NCBI GenBank assembly: GCA_028293725.1
Contig: JAQGOE010000002.1
Span: forward strand, 53,590 to 117,589
Source: Gammaproteobacteria bacterium
GTDB taxonomy: Bacteria > Pseudomonadota > Gammaproteobacteria > Steroidobacterales > Steroidobacteraceae
Direction: 5' to 3'
Length of the DNA stretch: 64,000 nt
Position numbers and translations under genes: made by a program. Shown here piece by piece: positions 32,253 to 43,940 of this stretch. The notes under the pieces are model-generated. The model was not told the origin of the DNA. It did no database searches and saw only the letters and a list, made by a program, of their open reading frames with translations. Numbering within the stretch: the stretch's first letter is position 1; each line of letters starts with the position of its first letter.

Positions 32253-34310
32253 GTGAGCGGGGAGGCGCAGCCAGTAGGCACTATTGAGGTCGCGCTGAAC
32301 CACAGCGCGCGGCTGCTGGATCGAGACCCGAAACTGGCCGCTGCACAGGCCACTGAGATCCTCAAGGTGGCGCCCAGGCACCCGGCGGCGACTCTGCTGC
32401 TCGGGGTCGCACTGCGCCGCAGCGGCCGCACCGAGGCCGCCCTGGCCCTCCTCGAGCCCCTGGCCCAAGACCAAGCTAATTGGGCGGCCGCTCAATACGA
32501 GCAGGCCCTGGCGCTCATAGATGCGGGCCAATCCGAGGCCGCCGTGGCTTCGTTACGACGTGCCGTGGCGCTTCAGCCGGACATGGTGGATGCTTGGCGA
32601 GCGCTGGGCGATCAGCTCATAGACAGCGGCGATGCGGCCGGAGCGGATGCGGCCTACGCACGGCAGATCAAGGCGTCGACGCGCGACCCACGACTGATGA
32701 GCGCCGCCGCGGCGCTCTGTGAAAACCAGATTCCACAGGCCGAGGCGCTGCTGCGCGCCCATCTCAAACAATTCCCGACTGATGTGGCGGCTATCCGCAT
32801 GTTCGCGGAAGTTGCCGCACGGCTGCGCCGCTTCGAGGACGCGGAGAATCTACTCTCGCGCTGCCTGGAGCTCGCACCGAGCTTCGCGGCCGCTCGCCAC
32901 AACTACGCCGTCGTCCTGCATCGGCAGCACAAGTCCCTCGAAGCGCTGCGGGAAACCGAGTCGCTGCTCGCGCTCGATCCGCATAACCCGAGCTACAGGA
33001 ACCTGAAGGCCGCCATCCTCGCCGGAATCGGCGATCTCCAGGAGTCGGTCGACCTCTACGCCACCTTGCTCGCGACGCACCCGCGCCAGCCAAAGGTGTG
33101 GATGAGCTACGGCCACGCTCTCAAGACGCACGGGCGCGAGGCCGATAGCGTTGCGGCTTACGAGAAAAGCGTCGAGCTGCTGCCGAGTCTCGGCGAGGCG
33201 TACTGGAGTCTCGCGAATCTGAAGACCGTGCGTTTCACGGCAGCGCAGATCGAGTCGATGCAGCTGCAACTCGCCCGCCCTGACCTCTCGGACGAGGATC
33301 GGTTTCACCTGCACTTTGCCATGGGCAAAGCGCTGGAGGACGCCGGCGCCTACGAGGGATCGTTCGAGCACTATGCTCGAGGCAACAGCCTACGCCGCGC
33401 CGGTGTCCGCTACTCGGCGGACGACATCACGACCCAAACACAGCGCAGTAAATCGCTGTTGACGGCCGATTTCTTCGCGCAACGCCGCGACTTCGGTCAC
33501 TCCTCGACGGCTCCCATATTTATCGTGGGCTTGCCGCGCGCGGGCTCCACGCTCATCGAGCAGATCCTCTCCAGCCATTCGCTGGTGGAGGGCACGATGG
33601 AGCTCCCGGACATTCCAGCGATTGCCAGGTCTCTGACGCAAGCAACGCGGCAGGACGGCACGGGGCGTTATCCGGAGCCGCTCGCAGGCCTCGATGCCCG
33701 GCAGTGCCACGCGCTCGGCGAGCAGTATCTCGCCAGTACGCGCATCCAACGCAAGAGCGCGGCGCCCTACTTCATCGACAAGCTGCCGAACAATTTCTTA
33801 CACATCGGCCTGATCCAACTCGCGCTGCCCAACGCGAAAATCATCGATGCGCGCCGTCATCCGCTCGGCTGCTGCTTTTCGGGATTCAAACAGCACTTCG
33901 CCCGCGGCCAGAATTTTACTTATGGCCTGGAAGACATCGGCCGTTACTACCACGATTACGTCGAGCTCATGTCGCATTTCGACAAAGTCCTGCCCGGCCG
34001 GATCCATCGCGTCTTCTACGAGGCGATGATCGAGGACACCGAAGCTGAGGTGCGTCGCCTGCTGGAATACTGCGGCCTGCCCTTCGAGGCCGGCTGCCTG
34101 CGCTTCTACGAAAACGAGCGCGCCGTGCGTACGGCGAGCTCGCAACAAGTACGCCAGCCGATCTATCGTGCCGGCCTCGAGCAGTGGCGGCACTACGAGC
34201 CGTGGCTGCAACCATTGAAAACCGCGTTGGGACCGGTCCTGGATGCCTATCCCCGGGTACCGGAATTCCACAACGCACTAACACAAACACCACAAGGGGA
34301 TCGTCAGTGA
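32253..34310 (+). CDS. TPR-containing sulfotransferase
   Basis: 685 residues from GTG 32253. Residues ~1-390 are tandem TPR repeats (LGVALRRSGRTEAALALLEP, RALGDQLIDSGDAAGADAAY). Residues ~420-680 are a PAPS-dependent sulfotransferase: the 5'-phosphosulfate loop is IFIVGLPRAGSTLIEQILSS and the 3'-phosphate region is IIDARRHPLGCCFSGF. No signal peptide, so it acts in the cytoplasm. Its stop overlaps the GTG start of the TonB-dependent receptor gene (GTGA), so the two are translationally coupled. I infer that it sulfates a metabolite, peptide or protein whose presence is linked to the substrate of the receptor; that link rests on gene order only. Confidence 0.93.
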   Translation: MSGEAQPVGTIEVALNHSARLLDRDPKLAAAQATEILKVAPRHPAATLLLGVALRRSGRTEAALALLEPLAQDQANWAAAQYEQALALIDAGQSEAAVASLRRAVALQPDMVDAWRALGDQLIDSGDAAGADAAYARQIKASTRDPRLMSAAAALCENQIPQAEALLRAHLKQFPTDVAAIRMFAEVAARLRRFEDAENLLSRCLELAPSFAAARHNYAVVLHRQHKSLEALRETESLLALDPHNPSYRNLKAAILAGIGDLQESVDLYATLLATHPRQPKVWMSYGHALKTHGREADSVAAYEKSVELLPSLGEAYWSLANLKTVRFTAAQIESMQLQLARPDLSDEDRFHLHFAMGKALEDAGAYEGSFEHYARGNSLRRAGVRYSADDITTQTQRSKSLLTADFFAQRRDFGHSSTAPIFIVGLPRAGSTLIEQILSSHSLVEGTMELPDIPAIARSLTQATRQDGTGRYPEPLAGLDARQCHALGEQYLASTRIQRKSAAPYFIDKLPNNFLHIGLIQLALPNAKIIDARRHPLGCCFSGFKQHFARGQNFTYGLEDIGRYYHDYVELMSHFDKVLPGRIHRVFYEAMIEDTEAEVRRLLEYCGLPFEAGCLRFYENERAVRTASSQQVRQPIYRAGLEQWRHYEPWLQPLKTALGPVLDAYPRVPEFHNALTQTPQGDRQ

Positions 34311-36736
34311 CACGCAGTCGTCTTCGTAAATTGCGGCGCATCGAGGCCAACACAGCCAAGCGCCGCGCCAGCGGAATCAACGGGCCGCAGCAACTGCTGC
34401 GGCGGGCCATGCCGGTCGCCTCCGCGCTGCTGGGGTTCATACCGACCGCGCATGCGGCGGACGAGCAACCCGACAATGTCGGCCTGGCGGAAGTCGTGGT
34501 GACCGCGCAGAAACGCACGGAAAACATGCAGGATGTGCCGGTCAGCATCCAGGCTTTCGGCACCGAGAAGCTCGAGCAGATGAATGTCTCGAGCTTCGAC
34601 GACTACGCGAAGTTGATACCGAGCCTGTCGTTCCAGGCCCAAACCGGGCCGTCGTTCGAGCATACCTACATGCGCGGCGTCGCCAGCGGCGGCGACGGCA
34701 ACCACTCCGGCTCGCAGCCGAGCGTCGGTATGTACCTCGATGAGCAGCCGGTCACCACGATCGACGGCAACCTCAACATTCACATCTACGACATCCAGCG
34801 CATCGAGGCCCTGTCGGGACCGCAGGGTACGCTGTACGGCGCGAGCTCGGAGTCGGGCACGATCCGCATCATCACCAACAAGCCCGACCCCAAGGCCTTT
34901 GCCGCTGGCTACGACCTCGAGGGCAACACGGTCGATCACGGCGGCCAGGGCTACAAGTTCGAGGGTTTCGTCAACCTGCCGATTACCGACTACATGGCGG
35001 TGCGCCTCGTCGGCTGGGACCAGAAGGACGCGGGATTCATCGACAACGTGCACGGTACGGCCTTCTTTCCGGCGAGCAACCTCACTGTCGACAACGCAAC
35101 GCAGGTCAGGAAGGACTTCAATGACGTAGAGACCCGAGGTGGCCGCGCCGCCCTCAAGGTGGACCTGAACGACAACTGGACCATCCTGCCGCAGTTCATG
35201 GGACAGGTCATCGACACCAACGGCAATTTTGCCTACAACCCCGCGGTCGGACCGCTGGAGACCGTGAAGTTCCTGCCTGAGGAGACGCACGACTCGTGGG
35301 TGCAGTCGGCTCTCACCGTGGAAGGCAAGATCAGCGATTTCGATCTGACGTACACCGGCGCCTACCTGACACGGAACACTCACGAGACCGAGGATTACAC
35401 GGATTATTCGCTGGCCTACAACTCCTACTTCCAAAACAATGCGGGCGAGGTCATCAACCCCACGCAGTACATCGTGGGCACCGACCACTACACGAAGATC
35501 AGCAACGAAGTGCGCTTGAGCTCCCCGCAAGCGTGGCCGGTACGCTTCACGGCGGGATTGTTCCAGCAGCGACAGGCCCACTACATCACGCAAAATTACC
35601 TCATCAACAGTGGGGGTCCTGGCCAGCAGCTCGAGGACGACTTCTCGGTGCCTGGCTGGCCCGGCACGATCTGGCTCACCCAGGAGGTGCGCACGGACCG
35701 CGACTCGGCTGCATTCACCGAGATTTCATGGGACATCCTCAGCAATCTCACACTGAATACCGGCATCCGCTACTACACCTTCGACAATACGCTGGGTGGC
35801 TTCTATGGATTCAATGCGAACTACTATGGGGCCGAGGGTACCGGCACCTGCATCCCGAACTCCCCACCGTTCCACGGCGCGCCGTGCTCGGACCTGAACG
35901 GCCGTAGCACGGGCTCGGGCAACACGCCGAAGATCAACCTGACCTACAAGTTCGACAAGGACAGGATGGTCTATGCCACGTGGTCGAAGGGCTTCCGGCC
36001 CGGCGGCGTGAATCGCAACGGCGGCGGCTCGCTGCCACCCTACAAGCCGGACTATCTGTCGAACTACGAGATCGGGTGGAAGACGACCTGGCTCGAAAAC
36101 ACCCTGCGTTGGAATGGCGCGATTTTCGACGAGAAGTGGAAGGACTTCCAGTTCGCCTATCTCGGAGCGAACGCGCTCACGATCATCGCGAACGCCGGCA
36201 ACGCGGAGATCCGCGGCGGCGAGACGGACGTCGAATGGGCGGTGACACGCTCGTTCACCCTGTCCGGGAGCCTCTCGGTCATGTTGGCGAAGCTGACACA
36301 AGACTACTGCGACGACCCGGGCGGCACCGATTGCAACCTCGCCGCGGGGAACGAGCAGTTCGCACCGAACGGCACGCATTTGCCCGTGACTCCGCGGGTC
36401 AAGGGCAACATCACGGCGCGCTACAACTTCCCGGTCTTCCAGTACGCGGGCTACGTGCAGGGCACGGCAGCGTACGTCGGCGCGCGTACGGCCGATCTGC
36501 GCGTGCTCGCGGCCCAGGAGCTGGGGCCGGAACCCGCCTACGCGACAGTGGATTTAGCCGCGGGCATGACGTTCAAGAATATGACCGCTGAGGTCTATAT
36601 GACTAACGCGTTCGATCGCCTGGCGGTGATCAACCGGTTCGCGGAGTGCGATGCGTTGACCTGCGGGCCGGTGAACGTCTACACCGTGCCGAACCAGCCG
36701 CGCACCATCGGGATCCGGTTTGGACAGCGGTTCTAA
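34307..36736 (+). CDS. TonB-dependent outer-membrane receptor
   Basis: 809 residues from GTG 34307 (AAGGGG seven bases upstream; overlaps the preceding stop). A long N-terminus rich in Arg/Lys is followed by a hydrophobic signal core ending near TAHA. The TonB-box region LAEVVVTAQKRTENMQDVPV, the plug domain (SLSFQAQTGPS, MYLDEQPVTT, IEALSGPQGTLYGASSESGT) and a barrel ending in GIRFGQRF are all present. It imports a substrate that I cannot identify. Coupling to a sulfotransferase and the strong downstream terminator show a two-gene operon. Confidence 0.94.
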   Translation: MTRSRLRKLRRIEANTAKRRASGINGPQQLLRRAMPVASALLGFIPTAHAADEQPDNVGLAEVVVTAQKRTENMQDVPVSIQAFGTEKLEQMNVSSFDDYAKLIPSLSFQAQTGPSFEHTYMRGVASGGDGNHSGSQPSVGMYLDEQPVTTIDGNLNIHIYDIQRIEALSGPQGTLYGASSESGTIRIITNKPDPKAFAAGYDLEGNTVDHGGQGYKFEGFVNLPITDYMAVRLVGWDQKDAGFIDNVHGTAFFPASNLTVDNATQVRKDFNDVETRGGRAALKVDLNDNWTILPQFMGQVIDTNGNFAYNPAVGPLETVKFLPEETHDSWVQSALTVEGKISDFDLTYTGAYLTRNTHETEDYTDYSLAYNSYFQNNAGEVINPTQYIVGTDHYTKISNEVRLSSPQAWPVRFTAGLFQQRQAHYITQNYLINSGGPGQQLEDDFSVPGWPGTIWLTQEVRTDRDSAAFTEISWDILSNLTLNTGIRYYTFDNTLGGFYGFNANYYGAEGTGTCIPNSPPFHGAPCSDLNGRSTGSGNTPKINLTYKFDKDRMVYATWSKGFRPGGVNRNGGGSLPPYKPDYLSNYEIGWKTTWLENTLRWNGAIFDEKWKDFQFAYLGANALTIIANAGNAEIRGGETDVEWAVTRSFTLSGSLSVMLAKLTQDYCDDPGGTDCNLAAGNEQFAPNGTHLPVTPRVKGNITARYNFPVFQYAGYVQGTAAYVGARTADLRVLAAQELGPEPAYATVDLAAGMTFKNMTAEVYMTNAFDRLAVINRFAECDALTCGPVNVYTVPNQPRTIGIRFGQRF

Positions 36737-36755
36737 GGTTTTTTAGTCCGACTTT

Positions 36756-36788
36756 CGCGGCGCACTTCGGATGTGCGCCGCGTTTCTT
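36756..36788 (+). terminator. Rho-independent terminator after the TonB receptor
   Basis: A 10-bp GC stem (CGCGGCGCAC with GTGCGCCGCG) closes the loop TTCGGAT and is followed by TTTCTT. It is 20 nt after the receptor stop codon. Confidence 0.88.
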
Positions 36789-36889
36789 GAGCCGCCTGGC
36801 GCGCGTTCTGGGATGGGCCCTCCCATTCGGGAGATAGGTTTTTTGCGGCGAATCCGGCACATTGATGGGCTCTTCGCGAGGAGTCCTTC

Positions 36890-38110
36890 TTGAGCCAAGC
36901 TACGGCGACCCTGAGCCCCGCCCAGACCGCGGGGCGAACCACCTTCTCGATCCTGGCCGCGATCAGTTTCTGCCACCTGCTGAACGACATGATGCAGTCG
37001 CTGCTGCCGGCGCTGTATCCCATGCTGAAGGGCTCGTACCAGCTGAGCTTCGGGCAGATCGGGCTGCTGACGTTCACCTACCAGATCACCGCGTCGCTGC
37101 TGCAACCGATCGTGGGCATGTTTACGGACCGCTCGCCGCGGCCGTATTCACTGTCCGTGGGGATGGGATTCACCCTGGTCGGGCTGCTGATGCTGGCCTT
37201 TGCCGGAAGCTACGCGCTGCTGCTGCTTGCGGCGGCCCTGGTCGGCACCGGGTCTTCGGTATTTCACCCCGAATCTTCGCGGGTGGCCCGCATGGCCTCT
37301 GGCGGTCGACACGGGCTGGCGCAGTCAGTCTTCCAGGTTGGCGGGAACGTGGGCTCGGCCATAGGGCCGTTGCTCGCGGCATTCATAGTGATCCCGCGCG
37401 GTCAGTCCAGCGTCGCCTGGTTCTCGGCCACGGCGCTGCTGGGCATGTTCGTGCTGTTCAACGTGGGCCATTGGTATAAGGCGCACGGTGTGGCACGCCT
37501 CAAGCCGCGCACGACGGATGGAAAGGCGGAGGCCGCGCCGCAATCCAAGCAGGTGACCATCGCCATTGCGGTGCTGCTGGCACTGATTTTCTCGAAGTAC
37601 TTCTACCTGGCCAGCCTGAGCAGCTACTACACCTTCTATCTCATCAACCGCTTCAGCGTTTCGGTGCAGAGCGCGCAGCTTTACCTGTTTCTGTTTCTCG
37701 CAGCCGTAGCACTGGGCACGATCGTCGGGGGACCGCTGGGAGATCGTTTCGGGCGCAAGTACGTTATCTGGGCGTCGATTCTCGGCGTGCTGCCGTTCAC
37801 GCTGCTACTGCCCCATGCGAACCTGTTCTGGACCGCAGTGCTGACGGTCCCGATCGGCATGATTCTGGCCTCGGCGTTTCCGGCTATCGTGGTTTATGCG
37901 CAAGAGCTCATGCCCGGGAAGACCGGCACGGTGGCTGGGCTGTTCTTCGGGTTCGCGTTCGGAATGGGCGGCGTAGGCGCGGCCGTGCTCGGCAAGCTCG
38001 CCGACGCCTACGGCATCACCACCGTCTACCAGATGTGCGCGTTCCTACCGCTCATCGGGCTTCTCGCGGCCTTCCTGCCGAATGTCGAGAAGCGACCGAA
38101 GGCGGCCTGA
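36890..38110 (+). CDS. MFS transporter, fosmidomycin-resistance (Fsr) type
   Basis: 406 residues, 12 predicted membrane helices. The sequence SFCHLLNDMMQSLLPALYPM, LTFTYQITASLLQPIVGMFT and VGTGSSVFHPESSRVARMAS is characteristic of the Fsr branch of the major facilitator superfamily. The start is a TTG at 36890 with GAGGAG seven bases upstream; no better ATG exists in frame. Fsr homologues export fosmidomycin and other compounds, but the substrate here is unknown. It stands alone after the receptor terminator. Confidence 0.9.
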   Translation: MSQATATLSPAQTAGRTTFSILAAISFCHLLNDMMQSLLPALYPMLKGSYQLSFGQIGLLTFTYQITASLLQPIVGMFTDRSPRPYSLSVGMGFTLVGLLMLAFAGSYALLLLAAALVGTGSSVFHPESSRVARMASGGRHGLAQSVFQVGGNVGSAIGPLLAAFIVIPRGQSSVAWFSATALLGMFVLFNVGHWYKAHGVARLKPRTTDGKAEAAPQSKQVTIAIAVLLALIFSKYFYLASLSSYYTFYLINRFSVSVQSAQLYLFLFLAAVALGTIVGGPLGDRFGRKYVIWASILGVLPFTLLLPHANLFWTAVLTVPIGMILASAFPAIVVYAQELMPGKTGTVAGLFFGFAFGMGGVGAAVLGKLADAYGITTVYQMCAFLPLIGLLAAFLPNVEKRPKAA

Positions 38111-38159
38111 AGACGGGTCTACGGGCCCGCTGACGGCCGCTCGGTCCTCGGCACCTTAC

Positions 38160-38798
38160 TTAGCGGGCCTCGGCCGCCGACGCCTGCTTGGCTCCCGGCT
38201 TCTTCTGGTCGGTGATCAGCACTTCCGCCTGCAGCTTGGTGCCCAGGGGCTCCAGCTGATGGGGAACACATGACGTGCGCACGTCAACGTTACGTGTGGT
38301 GAACAGCGGCAGGATCGTCCGATTGAACTGCTCCAGCAGCTCGCACTGCCCCGCCGCGTTGATGCCGTTTTCCCGGTAAGGCAGTTTCACCGGCTTCCAT
38401 TGGGCCTGTACCACGGGGGTATCCGAGCTCAGCGCAGCCGGGGCCGGCTGCAGGACGCTCATCTTGATCTTCACGCCGGGGAACGGATTCGGGCGGTCGG
38501 GATTGCCGGAACAGGGCTGCTCGGTCACCTTCAGGTCGTCCTTGCGGGCTCCCAGCTGCAACAGCATTTCCTTGATGGTGTCTCGCAGGCCATCGCACGT
38601 GTAGTGCGTGGTGAAACCCATGTAAGTGAACTGGATTTCCTTGGGGGTCCAGACTGCGAATTCCGTGTCGACGGGCGGCACAGCCTGGGCGCCGGCGTCC
38701 GCTGCGGAGGCCCAGCCGGGAACAGCAACGCAGGCGCCAAGGGAGACGACGGCGACAGCGGCCGTGAACGCTGACGAGCGACGAGTCGATTTCCACAT
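38160..38798 (-). CDS. Exported protein of unknown function
   Basis: 212 residues from ATG 38798 with GGAGGTGC directly upstream. A Sec signal peptide ends near GWASA. The mature protein has KEIQFTYMGFTTHYTCDGLR, a segment CSGNPDRPNPFPGVKIKMS, and further Cys (QCELLEQFN, RTSCVPH), giving four Cys that could form two disulfides in the periplasm. I do not recognise the family. It is convergent with the MFS gene and divergent from the WbuC-like gene. Confidence 0.8.
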   Translation of the reverse strand: MWKSTRRSSAFTAAVAVVSLGACVAVPGWASAADAGAQAVPPVDTEFAVWTPKEIQFTYMGFTTHYTCDGLRDTIKEMLLQLGARKDDLKVTEQPCSGNPDRPNPFPGVKIKMSVLQPAPAALSSDTPVVQAQWKPVKLPYRENGINAAGQCELLEQFNRTILPLFTTRNVDVRTSCVPHQLEPLGTKLQAEVLITDQKKPGAKQASAAEAR

Positions 38799-38920
38799 GG
38801 CAGCACCTCCGGATGTAATCCGTAAAACGCAGCAATGGCGCAGCCCGTTGACAACTGCAGACCGGCGCCAGTTCCGCCACAATATCAGGCCTGTCATCCG
38901 ACAGTTACGGGAACCGCGGC

Positions 38921-39397
38921 ATGAAGTTATTTTCGCACGGCCTGCTGGGTGAGCTGACGACACGGGCGGCGGCCAGTCCGCGCGGGCGGGCTCACCACAA
39001 TATCCACGAAGCAGCGACGGACCCCGTGCAGCGGTTCTTTGTTGTAGCAAACCGCAACTCCTACTTCCGGCCGCATCGGCACCTCACGAAATCGGAGCTG
39101 GCCATGGTGTTGCGGGGACGGTTTCACGTCCTCACTTTCGATGAGCGTGGGACGGTGACGGGCCGTTATTCGGCGGGTGACGATACGGCAAGCATGGCGT
39201 ACGAGACCCCGCGGGCGGTCTGGCACACGCTGATTGTTGATACCGACGGCTCCGCGTTCCTGGAAGTGAAGGAAGGGCCGTACGACCCGGCAACGGCGTC
39301 GGAATTCGCGACGTGGGCGCCGGCGGAGGGAGATGCAGGGGCGGCGAAGTTCTTGGAGTGGTTGAGGAAGGCGCAACCGGGGGATACGGCGCCCTAA
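38921..39397 (+). CDS. WbuC-family cupin-fold metalloprotein
   Basis: 158 residues, no signal. The motif RGRAHHNIHEAATDPVQRFF, then YFRPHRHLTKSE and a cupin-like core (ELAMVLRGRFHVLTFDERG, VWHTLIVDTDGSAFLEVKEG) match the WbuC family, in which the clustered histidines bind a metal. WbuC genes are often found in O-antigen loci, but no such locus is here. Its 3' end overlaps the convergent lyase gene by 4 nt. Confidence 0.88.
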   Translation: MKLFSHGLLGELTTRAAASPRGRAHHNIHEAATDPVQRFFVVANRNSYFRPHRHLTKSELAMVLRGRFHVLTFDERGTVTGRYSAGDDTASMAYETPRAVWHTLIVDTDGSAFLEVKEGPYDPATASEFATWAPAEGDAGAAKFLEWLRKAQPGDTAP

Positions 39398-40215
39398 TTC
39401 TTTAGAAACGCGTTCAGGTCCGCGGTCGTCAGTGCGTTGTCGAGGAAGCCGAAGGTCCCGGCGTCCTTGATCTCGCGTGCCGCCGTCACGAGCCCCGTCA
39501 TCGCCGTCCGATAAAGCGAGGTCGCAAGACTTATCCGTCGTACGCCGGCCGCCGCCAGTTCGGCGACACTGAACGACTTACCTTTGATCCCGACCATGAA
39601 GTTGACCGGCTTCGAGAGCGCCTCACACACCGCGCGCACGGCGGCGAGGTCCGGCAATCCCGGCGCAAACAGTACGTCGGCGCCCGCCCGCTCAAACGCC
39701 TGAAGCCGGCGGATCGTGTCTTCGAGATCGGGATTCCCGCGTAAGTAATTCTCAGACCGCGCGGTGAGCGTGAAGGGAAACGGCAGTGCCCTTGCCGCCG
39801 CCACCGCGGCGGCAATGCGCTCGACAGCGTGACTCATGTCGTAAAGCGGCTTGTCTTTATAGCCGGTGGCGTCTTCGATCGAGCCGCCGACCAATCCGAC
39901 GTCGGCGGCCAGCCGGATGGTTTCCGCGACCAATTCCGGGGAATCACCAAAGCCGTGCTCGAGATCGGCGGAAACAGGGTTGTCTGTCGCCGAGACAATA
40001 TTACGCGCGTGGGTGAGTGCCTCGTCGCGTGTTATTTTTCCGTCGAGCTGCCCCAATGTCGCCGCGCAGGCACCACTAGATGTCGCCAGGGCGCGGAACC
40101 CAAGACCGCTGAGGATGCGAGCCGAACCGCCATCCCACGCGTTGGCAATAACGAAGACTCCCGCCGCATCGTGCAGGGCACGGAAGCGGGTGGCTTTCTC
40201 GTGTTGGCTCGTCAT
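39394..40215 (-). CDS. Isocitrate lyase/PEP mutase superfamily protein
   Basis: 273 residues from ATG 40215 with GGAGGGATC upstream; an upstream in-frame start at 40242 is rejected. The fold signatures are VIANAWDGGSARILSGLGFR, the metal site SADLEHGFGDSPE, and VGGSIEDATGYKDKPLYD. The KKCGH-type active-site loop of methylisocitrate lyases is absent, so the reaction may differ from isocitrate cleavage. It starts 23 nt downstream of leuA on the same strand, so it may be co-transcribed with it. Confidence 0.88.
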   Translation of the reverse strand: MTSQHEKATRFRALHDAAGVFVIANAWDGGSARILSGLGFRALATSSGACAATLGQLDGKITRDEALTHARNIVSATDNPVSADLEHGFGDSPELVAETIRLAADVGLVGGSIEDATGYKDKPLYDMSHAVERIAAAVAAARALPFPFTLTARSENYLRGNPDLEDTIRRLQAFERAGADVLFAPGLPDLAAVRAVCEALSKPVNFMVGIKGKSFSVAELAAAGVRRISLATSLYRTAMTGLVTAAREIKDAGTFGFLDNALTTADLNAFLKN

Positions 40216-40238
40216 GATGATCCCTCCAAGGCAGCGCC

Positions 40239-42147
<1,909 letters not shown>

Positions 42148-42291
42148 GGTCCAACCCTATCATTCAGCCGTTTCACGTACAAGCGTCCGATATAAATAAG
42201 GATAACGGCTGCGCTATGCTCGCGCACTGCCGGGCCGCCCCCGGTGCAGACGCGCCTCGATCAAGAACGGACCATTTGAGGGGGATCACAA
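42148..42291. promoter_or_regulatory. Divergent leuA/lldP promoter region
   Basis: The segment around 42185-42205 is AT-rich and contains TATAAA (42191-42196), a good -10 for the rightward permease gene, but a -35 at proper spacing is not evident (TTTCAC is only 14 nt away). The leftward leuA promoter must also lie here. Confidence 0.35.
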
Positions 42292-43896
42292 ATGTGGGAT
42301 CAGGTCTACACGCCGGTCGCCGGCAGCTTGGGACTGTCCGCGCTGGTCGCGGCACTGCCCATCGCGGTCATGCTGTTTTCTCTGGGCGTGCTGCGGTTGG
42401 CCGCCTGGAAGTCCGGCCTGCTCGGGCTCGCAACCGTCATCGTGGTCGCGGGTACGGTATATGGAATGCCGCTGCCACTTCTGGTGAGCGCTACCCTCTA
42501 TGGCGCCGCATTCGGCCTGTTCCCCATTGCCTGGATCGTGTTCTGGGCAGTAGCGCTGTACCGCCTGACGGTCGAAACGGGGCAGTTCGAGATCATCAAG
42601 AACTCGGTCGGACATCTCACCCCGGACCGCCGCCTGCAGGCGCTTTTCATTGCGTTCGCCTTTGGGGCCTTTGTCGAGGGGGCGTCGGGTTTCGGCACCC
42701 CGGTCGCGGTGGCTTCCGCCATGCTCGCGGGACTGGGTTTCTCACCGTTCTATGCGGCAGGAATCTGCCTGCTAGCGAACACCTCCCCGGTCGCTTTTGG
42801 TGCAATCGGCGCTCCGCTCATTACCCTGGCCGGTGTCACCAGTCTGCCCCTGGCAACCCTGAGCAGCGGTGTCGGCCGTATCTGCGCGCCCCTGTCCTTG
42901 TTCATCCCCACCTACCTGATCCTGGTCATGTCGGGTGTCAAAGGGGTGCGTGCCGTGTGGCCCGCCACCGTCGTCTGCGGCGTCTCGTTCGCGCTCACGC
43001 AGTTCCTGGTTTCGAACTATATCGGCCCCTACCTGACGGACATCCTGGCGTCCATCGCCTCGCTCACGTGCCTGGTGCTGTTGTTGCGAGTCTGGAAGCC
43101 GCGTGATGATGTGACCGCTCGCGGCGAATCCGGCGTGCCGGTTAGCGTGTTGCTGCGAGCATGGTCGCCTTACATCCTGCTGGTCATCTTCGTGTTGCTG
43201 TGGGGCGCGACACCGGTCAAGGCGATCCTCGACAAGGCGACCTTCGTGTTGGGATGGCCGGGCCTCGACGGCGCGATTCGCCGCCTGCCGCCCGTCGTTG
43301 CGAAGGCGGCGCCGTACGCCGCGAAGTTCAATTTCAACATCCTGTCGGCCGGCGGCACTTGTGCATTGTTTGCCTGCATCGGCACGGGCCTCATGCTGCG
43401 CATTCCCGTCGGGCGCTTTTTCGCAACGATCGGCCGGACCGCGCGCGACCTGTCGAAATCGATTCTGACCATGGCGGCAGTCCTGGCGCTGGCCTACCTG
43501 ATGAACTATTCGGGCCTGACGGCGACCCTGGGACTGGCCTTCGCGGCGACCGGCGTGTTTTTCCCCTTCTTCAGCCCCCTGTTAGGCTGGCTGGGTGTGT
43601 TCCTCACCGGCAGCGACACCTCCGCCAACGCACTGTTCGGCAATCTGCAGGTGGTCACAGCCAACAAACTCGGCCTGTCGCCCGCACTCATGGCATCGGC
43701 GAACTCGAGCGGCGGCGTCATGGGCAAGATGATCAGCCTGCAGAGCATCTCCATCGCGGCCGCCGCCACGGGAATGCCTGCGTCGGAGGAGGCGAAGCTG
43801 TTCCGGTTCACGCTCAAGCACAGCATTCTGCTGGCTTGTGTGATTGGGCTGATCGTGACGTTCTATGCGTACGTCATGCCCGAGTGGGGAGTGTGA
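42292..43896 (+). CDS. lldP: L-lactate permease
   Basis: 534 residues with ~13 hydrophobic helices. The LctP family signatures are AFAFGAFVEGASGFGTPVAV, CLLANTSPVAFGAIGAPLIT, and GVFLTGSDTSANALFGNLQV with ASANSSGGVMGKMISLQSIS. GAGGGGG lies eight bases before ATG 42292. It imports lactate or glycolate with protons at the inner membrane. No lactate dehydrogenase gene is adjacent in this window. It ends at a GC hairpin shared with the convergent OpgD gene. Confidence 0.94.
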   Translation: MWDQVYTPVAGSLGLSALVAALPIAVMLFSLGVLRLAAWKSGLLGLATVIVVAGTVYGMPLPLLVSATLYGAAFGLFPIAWIVFWAVALYRLTVETGQFEIIKNSVGHLTPDRRLQALFIAFAFGAFVEGASGFGTPVAVASAMLAGLGFSPFYAAGICLLANTSPVAFGAIGAPLITLAGVTSLPLATLSSGVGRICAPLSLFIPTYLILVMSGVKGVRAVWPATVVCGVSFALTQFLVSNYIGPYLTDILASIASLTCLVLLLRVWKPRDDVTARGESGVPVSVLLRAWSPYILLVIFVLLWGATPVKAILDKATFVLGWPGLDGAIRRLPPVVAKAAPYAAKFNFNILSAGGTCALFACIGTGLMLRIPVGRFFATIGRTARDLSKSILTMAAVLALAYLMNYSGLTATLGLAFAATGVFFPFFSPLLGWLGVFLTGSDTSANALFGNLQVVTANKLGLSPALMASANSSGGVMGKMISLQSISIAAAATGMPASEEAKLFRFTLKHSILLACVIGLIVTFYAYVMPEWGV

Positions 43897-43904
43897 CCGG
43901 CGGC

Positions 43905-43926
43905 GGGCGCCCTGAGTCGGGCGCCC
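43905..43926. terminator. Bidirectional GC hairpin between lldP and opgD
   Basis: GGGCGCCC occurs twice around the 6-nt loop TGAGTC, giving an 8-bp stem just after the lldP stop and just before the end of the convergent opgD. There is no T-tract on either side, so it is a structural terminator candidate only. Confidence 0.55.
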
Positions 43927-43940
43927 CCAACGTTAGCGTG

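Noticed and set aside
34304..35593. 429-residue open frame on the minus strand
   Set aside because: Antisense to the TonB receptor plug and barrel; Val/Asp/Arg-rich shadow.
38123..38170. GGCCCGCT...AGCGGGCC inverted repeat between two convergent genes
   Set aside because: The loop is over 30 nt and one arm is inside coding sequence; not convincing as a terminator.
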